Positions 57,053 through 64,000 of a DNA stretch of 64,000 bases are shown piece by piece. The notes beneath the pieces are model-generated. The model saw nothing but the letters and a program-made list of their open reading frames with translations. It was not told the origin of the DNA and did no database searches. The translations under genes and the position numbers were made by a program. Positions within the stretch are counted from its first letter, which is position 1; each line of letters begins with the position of its first letter. The stretch is from Atopsyche davidsoni. Lineage: Eukaryota > Arthropoda > Insecta > Trichoptera > Hydrobiosidae. The DNA lies in the NCBI GenBank assembly GCA_022113835.1, contig JAILWY010000008.1, positions 2,038,001-2,102,000 on the forward strand, given 5' to 3'.

Positions 57053-58724
57053 TATACATGTTAATGTTGATGAAAGGTGTATTGTTGAAGGTTGTGATCT
57101 GTCAGTGGCGTTAGATTTTATTGACATTTTGAAGGTGTGTCTGTCACGGGATTAGATACTTTATATTTGGTTGTATTTCAATAAAAATACAAAAGCTAGA
57201 TTGTACACTAACAGCATACATGACATTATATTCACTTATGAAAGCACTTTATTTATATACGGGGTGAATTAGTAATCGACGGCTTTTTTTCAGGAGGTTT
57301 AACTGAACAACAAAAAACCATTAAGGTTCAATAGGATGTTTATTATTGACTGCCATTTTTTGGTTACAAGATATAAGCTTATATCATATATTTAAACCTC
57401 TTATTATAAATACGTAGATTGACTAGACACCCTGTGTACATTATTATTTATTACTCGACTTTTGTAAATAGCGATATTCTTGTTAGTGTATGATCTGAGA
57501 GAGCGAGAGAGTTGCCTCCACCAGTGGTGCGGTTAAAACACTGTTAGTAAGAAATTGTCCATTTTGCAATACGATCGATCCAAGAGATTCTCTCCGTGTT
57601 TGGCTTTTTATTCTCTCGGATTTGTTGTCTGCGATACGAGCATCTTGTCGTTCATTCTCATAACAACCATGTCGTCTCATGAGGCCAAGAGTCGCCCGCT
57701 GTTCAAAGACACCAATGAGGTTCAAACGATGCAACCCTAAACCCACAATGCTATATGATACAAAAAGCACAGCTAATACATAAATGGGGTATTTCTAGAT
57801 ATCACTTAGTTTTAGCAGTAAAACATAGTATAGCCACTCGAGCCGGGTATCTGATTGCAGACGCTTCTAGAGTACCACTGAAATGGATAACACGTCAGTT
57901 GGGCAGTTGAAGCTGAATTGGTGTCGATAGAACAGCGGTTCGATTCCCGGCGCCGATTTCACATCGTTCGAAAAGTTTGTCTTGCGTGACGAACGAAGGG
58001 CTCATTCCAGCGATAGAAAATTGTTCAAAACTTGTTAAGAATCACGTCAAGCAACAGCTTGCATGCCACGGAGTGGAGTTAGTCCAAGGCCGGAAGGAAG
58101 CCCGGGGAGGAAGCGCCTCCGGACTAGGGCGCCCGCCCGCGCCGCCGACCGCCCGACCGCCCTTCATGGGGCCCCCTGAATCATGCCATCACCCATAGAA
58201 GAGACACAACGCAAAAAAAAACTACTCATAAGTCAGTAAGACATCTTTTGTTAAACAAGCTTCAATTTTCACACCAAAGTATCTCCGTTTTAAAAAAAAA
58301 AAATTCTCAGTACTTGAAGTGAAATTATTTACGATGACGCTCCAATCAGATGTAAAATGAAAAGACAGTATTTTTTTCTTGGGGTGATACCACACTTTGA
58401 GTAAATGTCTTATACCGTAATTGCTGAAATTATCGCTGTGGGCTGTTAACATGTTAAATCGTGCTTCAGCAAAAGATCTTGAAGATATAAAAGAATCACA
58501 TTAATAATGGTTTAAATTAAATAGTTGTTTTACTACATTTCTTCTTTAAGGTCCTGACGTTTTAGTTCCGGTACTTGGACCATACTTACCAAAACACCCA
58601 TGAATTCAGCTTGTAATAACTTTCTGGCGAATTTATCTCTGTTATATTGAACTAAGAATCTTTTCGAATCAATCAAATTTGAATTATTTAGATTGAATGT
58701 ATACAATATAACAGCTGTCAAGCG

Positions 58725-58800
58725 GGCCCGGTGCGAGGGGCGAGGGTGTGAGGGTGTGAGGGCGCGAGGGCGCGAGGGCGTGAGGGCGCGGGCGGGGGCG
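58725..58800 (+). repeat. GC-rich minisatellite before brp exon D
   Basis: Eight- to nine-base units GAGGGTGT, GAGGGCGC and GAGGGCGT repeat about eight times. This lies 160-240 bp upstream of the exon D acceptor. The G runs give quadruplex potential. Confidence 0.8.
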
Positions 58801-58828
58801 CCTGCGGTTCGCAGTGCGGATGGACAAT

Positions 58829-58853
58829 GTCAAACTAACACCGAGAGTTAGTT
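58829..58853. other. Perfect 9-bp hairpin upstream of exon D
   Basis: CAAACTAAC, a 7-nt loop ACCGAGA, and GTTAGTTTG can form a perfect stem in the pre-mRNA about 110 bp before the exon D acceptor. Confidence 0.6.
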
Positions 58854-58962
58854 TGGCGAAAGAACTGTCCGAGGTAGAGCGGCGGGGGCGGAGGGGCGGG
58901 ACGGGGCATTCTTTCGTCAAACTGGCCTCGGAGCTCTCCCTATACACTGTGGTTGTCCCCAG

Positions 58963-59247
58963 GAGATTAAAGCCGCGAATGAGACGCTAAAGTCGCTGCA
59001 GTGCCAATTAGAGAAGGCCCTGGCGGGACACGGCGTACCGGCGCTGGGCCCGGGCGCCAGTACGCTGACGGCCATCCTCGAGACGAAGGACGCGAGGATC
59101 GCCAACCTGGAGCGAGAGGTGCAGCTGCTTGAGGGAGAGGTGTGCTCCCTTCGGGCCCACACCCCCTCCCTCCCCTCCGCTTCCCCGCTGCTGTCAGACC
59201 CCTCGCTCCTCCTCTACAATAAGCACGATACTAACTTTAAGCGACAA
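58963..59247 (+). CDS. brp: bruchpilot internal exon D (phase 0-0, possible cassette)
   Basis: It encodes 95 residues: EIKAANETLKSLQCQLEKAL, then a Gly/Pro-rich turn, TAILETKDARIANLEREVQL and LEGEV, then a Ser/Pro-rich linker with YNKHDTNFKRQ. The part ETKDARIANLEREV corresponds to vertebrate ELKS EMKDSKISSMERGL, placing it directly after the exon B-C region. The acceptor is TTGTCCCCAG and the donor CAA|GTAAGT is strong. Its length is a multiple of three with phase 0 at both ends, so skipping would keep the frame. A second donor-like site CAG|GTGAAG follows 59274. Read-through of the first donor ends at a TAA at 59308-59310. Confidence 0.9.
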
Positions 59248-59513
59248 GTAAGTTTCCTACTCAACAACGTGCAGGTGAAGAAAGATGGCAAGATGACAGT
59301 TATCATGTAATCGACGCACCTGGGGGCGGCTGGGTCCGCGCGCGCCAGGCTGGCGAACATATCTAATCCACAACCTCCCAAGACTGAAACGCATAGTTTA
59401 CCAGCCAAACCGACTTTTCACAAATACATTGATTATTTCAAATGGCGCTTTGTCAAGCAACGATAAAAAATCCTCTTTTAAAGTTATTTTACTGAAATCT
59501 ATAAATAACAATC
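59248..59513 (+). other. brp downstream intron, proximal part
   Basis: It is probably the start of the next brp intron, which continues beyond the window. The next conserved exon (fly LDEFGLEIQRRDQE region) was not seen. The frame of exon D stays open for 20 codons into this stretch. Confidence 0.55.
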
Positions 59514-59725
59514 ACATTGGTTGGCCTGGGAACATTGGTTCATATGTAGAGTATGATTGTTAAAAATTCTCGATTAATGGATGTGATTCGTTAGTACAAG
59601 GGTCAGTACACCGGTCAAATCGGTGTGGGTCAAATCCCACACAAATCACGATGATATTTTTCTAAGAATTTCTTTAATCATCTTCTATGTGTGAACTAAT
59701 ATCATATTAGTAACTAATCATATCG
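59514..59725 (+). mobile_element. tRNA-like repeat family, copy with deleted anticodon arm
   Basis: The flanks (TTGGTTGGCCTGGGAACATT, TAGAGTATGATTGTTAAAAA before; CGATGATATTTTTCTAAGAA and ATCATCTTCTATGTGTGAAC after) match the 14 and 40 kb copies. The tRNA-like core at 59583-59649 keeps GTGATTC/AAATCAC ends and the T arm with one loop base lost. The anticodon arm is reduced, giving 67 nt. It lies about 270 bp downstream of brp exon D. Confidence 0.85.
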
Positions 59726-62700
59726 CAGTTTCGATCTGATCTTGTTGATTTTTAAAATAATTTAAAATATCAAATTTTATAAACTTAATACTTGTTGCCC
59801 TTTTTGTGTAAAAAAAAATTAATTCAAGATGTTTTCTTACAATGTATACACGTTATCATTGAAAAAAATATCATAATATTATCAATATAATTTGCGAAAA
59901 CGTTTGTGGATTGGATATTTTTCGCTTCATGTCAAATCTAAGTATGAAATAATCAATTTACACTTATATCAAAATTATCACTCTCACACACAAAATTAAA
60001 TTCAGTGTTTACTACTTAAATTTAATATAAGCTGGAGGCGTTTTTCAGATTTACAAAATAAAATCTTTTTTCATATCGATATTTATGAAGACAATCTTAT
60101 CTGTATTATTGAGAAATATCATATTTATTAAACTATAATGAGCTTAATTACATAATCGCAGTAAACTAGAGAAAAACCATAGATTTGTTGAAATTTACAA
60201 TCAGTTGTATTAGTTTCTACTGCCAATATATAAATATAAATAAGTAGCTAAATATACATAAATTAATCGTGTTCTTAGAAAATTTTAACGACTTGATAAA
60301 TTATACTACATCGTAATGTGTTCATTTTATGCATATGATCAATGTGTTCAAATGGAAATATCAAAGATCACTTATTGATATCACTAGTAATATAGATTTG
60401 TTGCATATCGACGAGATGTTTTCACACCGGAAACACGAAAAAGGTTCGCGCGCGGACTCCAGTGCGGCCCCTGAAAACAATTAGCAAATAATGAAGTAGG
60501 GCCTACCCCCACCCTGCTCCGCCTCTGTTTCGAAAGTCTAAAAAAAACGTATATAAATTATATATAAATTGAGGTGAATGCAAATTAATGTTATTCTGTT
60601 TAAACTTGGAAATGAATTATCGAAAAAAAAATTCGGTTTGTAAAAAAAAAAAACCTGTCAAGAGTGAGCCTTGAGAAGATTGTAACAATGAAACAAAAAT
60701 GAATGAAAACTTTTGTAAAATTGCACAGTGATTTTTATTTATTTTTTATTTGTATTATATGTAATTATCGTTTTGATAGATGGGTCCAACGAAGTCTTAC
60801 CAGTCAAATTATTCTGATTTTGATGTCTTCCATTGTGTTTAATGCGAAAATATACAAATAATTTTTCACTCTGTCAGAGTTTTATTATAAATGTAATGAT
60901 TTAGAAAGTTTTATATGAATTGCAAAATAAAAATATCACTGTGCAAAATTTTAAAAATGGTTGTGAAATATATTTCCCAATCCTAACGATATATTTACAA
61001 AACGATTTTTTTAAATGTTTAACACTGTAACTTGACAAAAATTATATTTTAGACAGTTTTTTTTCATTTAACAAGGAATGGTATATTATTAAGAGATGGA
61101 ACAAAATCGCAAGCAACGAACGAATTTTACACAGAGTTGGATTTTAAAGTTTTTAAATATGTATATATATTTTTCATGTCCTAAAATGTCAATCATTAGA
61201 TAAGTTATACGAAATTTGTATAGAAGATATTATTTTTTACATTTACGGTGCAATTATTTTCCTAAATTAAAACCCTAGAGCTTCAAAGAAGCCATTTTAT
61301 TCTTCTATTAAACACATGTAAAAATATATATAAATATACCAATAGTATTTTTTTTTAATCTTCAAAAAATGGTTTAGTTTACTTTTGCAAAAAATGCAGT
61401 ATTTCTTAAACTATTCCGAAAGCTATGATACACTAAAATATCATATTGAACTTTGAACATTGAATGGTGTTTTGATGTTAGATTTGCATTTTATTATTCT
61501 TAAATGACTACAGGGAAAAATACACCCTCCACTTGTTACAAATCACCACCAAAATCGTTCAAAGGCTATATATAACAATGTAACATATAAACATGAAAAC
61601 CATCTCGTATATCTTGCAATTATGCAAATAAAATTCTGATTGTATAATAGAAGTTTTAAATAAACTAAATTTTTTTAGAGATTGCTTTGTTCCAAGTGAG
61701 ACAAACTTGATAGTCTTATGCTAAGTGCGTCGCGTTTTAAATGTATTCATACAAATAGTAAATATATTAGTATCACTAGAAGGGAACTTTTCTGTTATAA
61801 ATGTTACCATTGTCTTTTAAAAATCATTTCGTAATTATCAGTATAGTATTTTTTTTAGAAATAATGAGTACTGTAAGGTTGTTAAGCTAGACACATTTGA
61901 TGAATCTGTCTAAACACATTTGATCCATAAGCTATGCTCACTCTAAATCGATAATTCTTTTTTGCTTTTAAAGTGTAATAAGACAATACTTGTTAAATAT
62001 TTTAAATTTTATGACTGGGTTAAAAGACCTTTAAATTAGTTATATTTAAAAGAATGCTTCTAGAGAAATCGAAATTTTCAAATTATTTATAATATTTAAT
62101 GACTATTAATAAAATTTAAAAACTGTGTTGATATGATTGAACGATTAGACCAACTTGTTTAACATTAGATAGAATGATATAAATTTATGAAATTGTTAGA
62201 AAAATGTGTAGATATTATTGTAGAAAGTTCTATCAAGTCAATTATATTTGAAAATAATTATATGGAGTGATTTTAAATTAGTCGGAAAAATAAAAAAAAG
62301 TGTTGTTGTTGAATTAGAAAAGAAGTTTGAAAATTAGTACCTTCCTTATAACAGCTTTGATATATCGAAAAATATATATTGAAATGTTTAAAACACCAAT
62401 TTATTCAAATTATCTCCCATTACATATAAAATTAATCATATAATGTGCCGAAAGCGGTGTTCAAATAGATATATCTATTATGTACTAGAAAATATAAATT
62501 ACAATGTCCTAATAAATTGATTTAAGCCAATCCAATCTTGGAATATTAATAAGCACCGTGTTCTCGCATTAAATGCTTTTTACATATTTAAAAATAATAT
62601 AAACAAATAATGAATACATAATTAAGTCTGTCACCATCTAGTTTAAAATAAAAGTGAATTTTGAAGTAAATTTTTTTTGTATTAACGAAAAACCGTTAAC

Positions 62701-63060
62701 TTTTCGAATAGACAGATTTCATAGTTTGGATATATTTTATTTATATGTAATCGGTATTTTTTATTGTTCACATGAGTGAAACTATTTAAATTTACGAAAA
62801 ATTACGAAAATTTCGTTATGTAAGTCACTTGCTCACTTTATCAATGTGCTTTCATTGTCGGTGTTGGGTGTGGACGTAGGATCCTCGAGTCATATCCATG
62901 TCTTCATGATCACAATATACAGTCATCTTTCATCATCTCCACTTTCCATCGCATTTTCATCTAAAATGGACTCTTCCATAGCTTATCGTCATTCGGTCAT
63001 CCATCAAGTAATATTACACATCAACGTGCAACGTTACACCTATAATTAATAATATACTTT
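59726..63060. other. AT-rich stretch, no feature recognised
   Basis: No exon, RNA gene or repeat was found in 3.3 kb. A small GC-rich patch near 60425-60530 shows no frame. It is probably brp intron. Confidence 0.45.
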
Positions 63061-63100
63061 ATATATATATGTGTGTGTGTGTGTGTGCGTGTGTGTGTGA
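63061..63100 (+). repeat. Compound microsatellite (TA)n(TG)n
   Basis: TATATATATA is followed by about fifteen TG units with one TGCG interruption. Confidence 0.97.
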
Positions 63101-63239
63101 AAACATTGACGTAATATTACTATCAATAAAATTTTTGTTATAATATTACATCAAACAAGTAAAATATTTATACTTGGTCACATTAAAGATATCAGTATTT
63201 TTTTCTATATGAAGAACCTCTAATTGCTAAATCGTATCT

Positions 63240-63660
63240 GAAATTCTTTAAATTATCTAACCACCCATTTGATGTGTGTAACTTTGCACGTGCTGGAGTA
63301 ACGTTACATTAAACGATATAGTATTAAATGTAACCGTAAAATATATGTATGACATTTCACATCTGCGTGTTACAATTAACAATTTGCGTGATTTCCGGTG
63401 GCATGATTGTGTTACACTCCACTTCCGTGTGCCGTTGAGGCCCACCATTCGTGTGTCTGTTTGCATATACCTGTGTAAATTTTGCATATATGTATGACAT
63501 TGCATACCTGTGTGTTACATTGCACTCTGACATGTCGTTGTGTGAACCTTAACATTGTTACAGTTGTTTTCACTTCTGTGTAACGTTGCACTTTAATGAC
63601 ACAATTGATGTGTTAAAAAATTACATATCCGTGTGAGTTACACGAGTTTGTAATATTTCA
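63240..63660 (+). repeat. Decayed tandem repeat with GTGTTACATTGCA-like units
   Basis: Phrases such as GTGTAACTTTGCAC, GTGTTACAATTAAC, GTGTTACACTCCAC, GTGTTACATTGCAC, GTGTAACGTTGCAC and CGTGTGAGTTACAC recur at irregular spacings of roughly 25-60 bp. A related CAACGTGCAACGTTACACC lies at about 63025. It looks like an expanded and then degraded TG-rich repeat. Confidence 0.65.
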
Positions 63661-64000
63661 TTTTTAAGATATCAGTCACAATTACTCAAAAGTATATTTT
63701 TACACGCTTATAGATCTTATACAATGACGCAATATTATACGTGTGAAATTATATTTTATGTATGAGTAAATTTTTATCTTATCTATGTTATATTATATAT
63801 CGATGTAAAATTACCATCTTAGTGGAAGGCAAAATCTTATGATATTAATTAATATTTTGAATTTGACGGTCAATTTCAAATAATAGCTTTAATTAATTTT
63901 ATTGAATATACATTATTTTCCACTGGGGTGTAATTTTTGGTATTTTGCACCCAAATTATATGAAAAAGATTTTTGCAGATGTTGCATGTGTTTAAATAAA
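63661..64000. other. AT-rich end of window
   Basis: Nothing was recognised. Confidence 0.4.

Larger units (their letters stand above)
53932..58720 (+). other. brp intron, remainder
   Basis: No further exon could be confirmed. It contains an unassigned open segment at 54015-54164 after an AG acceptor-like site, a GC-rich patch with (CT)n at 56077-56098, a GC-rich patch at 56520-56720, the (AT)n tract at 57001-57050, and GC-rich sequence at 58070-58190 without a supported frame. Confidence 0.5.

Noticed and set aside
57895..57960. tRNA-like GGTTCGATTCC phrase
   Set aside because: The T stem does not pair and no acceptor or anticodon arm is present.
58820..58962. Alternative brp start exon from ATG at 58820
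   Set aside because: The frame is open but enters exon D in the wrong phase, and composition is GC-repeat driven.

Overview
This is AT-rich eukaryotic DNA, almost certainly from an insect. There are no operons, ribosome binding sites or long open frames. Coding sequence appears only as short GC-rich exons with spliceosomal borders. The recognisable gene is the insect active-zone scaffold bruchpilot (brp, ELKS/ERC/CAST family), on the + strand. Four internal exons are visible at 47610-47759, 49020-49116, 50565-50620 and 58963-59247, and their reading frames join correctly. They encode part of the N-terminal half of the protein. The start codon, the earlier exons and the long C-terminal coiled coil are outside the window or were not recognised. 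The order of the insect cannot be fixed from what is visible.

Layout. Positions 1-47.6 kb hold no convincing exon and are probably a long upstream intron of brp, although intergenic DNA cannot be excluded. This part is a graveyard of mobile elements: several mariner copies (1.7, 3.4, 6.2, 36.5, 40.6 and 46.1 kb), a TTAA-flanked piggyBac remnant (16.0-16.7 kb), a TTAA-flanked family of about 590 bp with four good copies and one decayed copy (10.5, 19.6, 24.1, 30.8 and 38.3 kb), a short hAT-type element (34.5 kb), and a family carrying a tRNA-like core (14.0, 22.0, 40.2, 47.2 and 59.6 kb). A nearly perfect satellite array (22.3-24.9 kb) has a 360 bp repeat made of two alternating monomers of 177 and 183 bp. 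From 47.6 to 59.2 kb are the brp exons, separated by introns of 1.26, 1.45 and 8.3 kb. The first of these introns contains an antisense tRNA-Glu(TTC) gene, and the last contains a second hAT-type element with an 8-bp target duplication. From 59.7 to 64 kb is AT-rich sequence ending in a (TG)n microsatellite and a decayed GTGTTACATTGCA-type tandem repeat.

Most unusual are two overlapping repeat systems. One is fold-back elements built from inverted tRNA-like units with Pol III A and B boxes; one of them ends less than 100 bp from a brp exon. The other is a set of short motifs resembling hammerhead ribozymes (CTGATGA, hairpin, GAA, then a palindromic stem III) at about 37.1, 38.0, 38.7 and 13.9 kb, which suggests Penelope-like or retrozyme-type elements. 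Both rest on reading by eye and need folding and genome-wide repeat searches.
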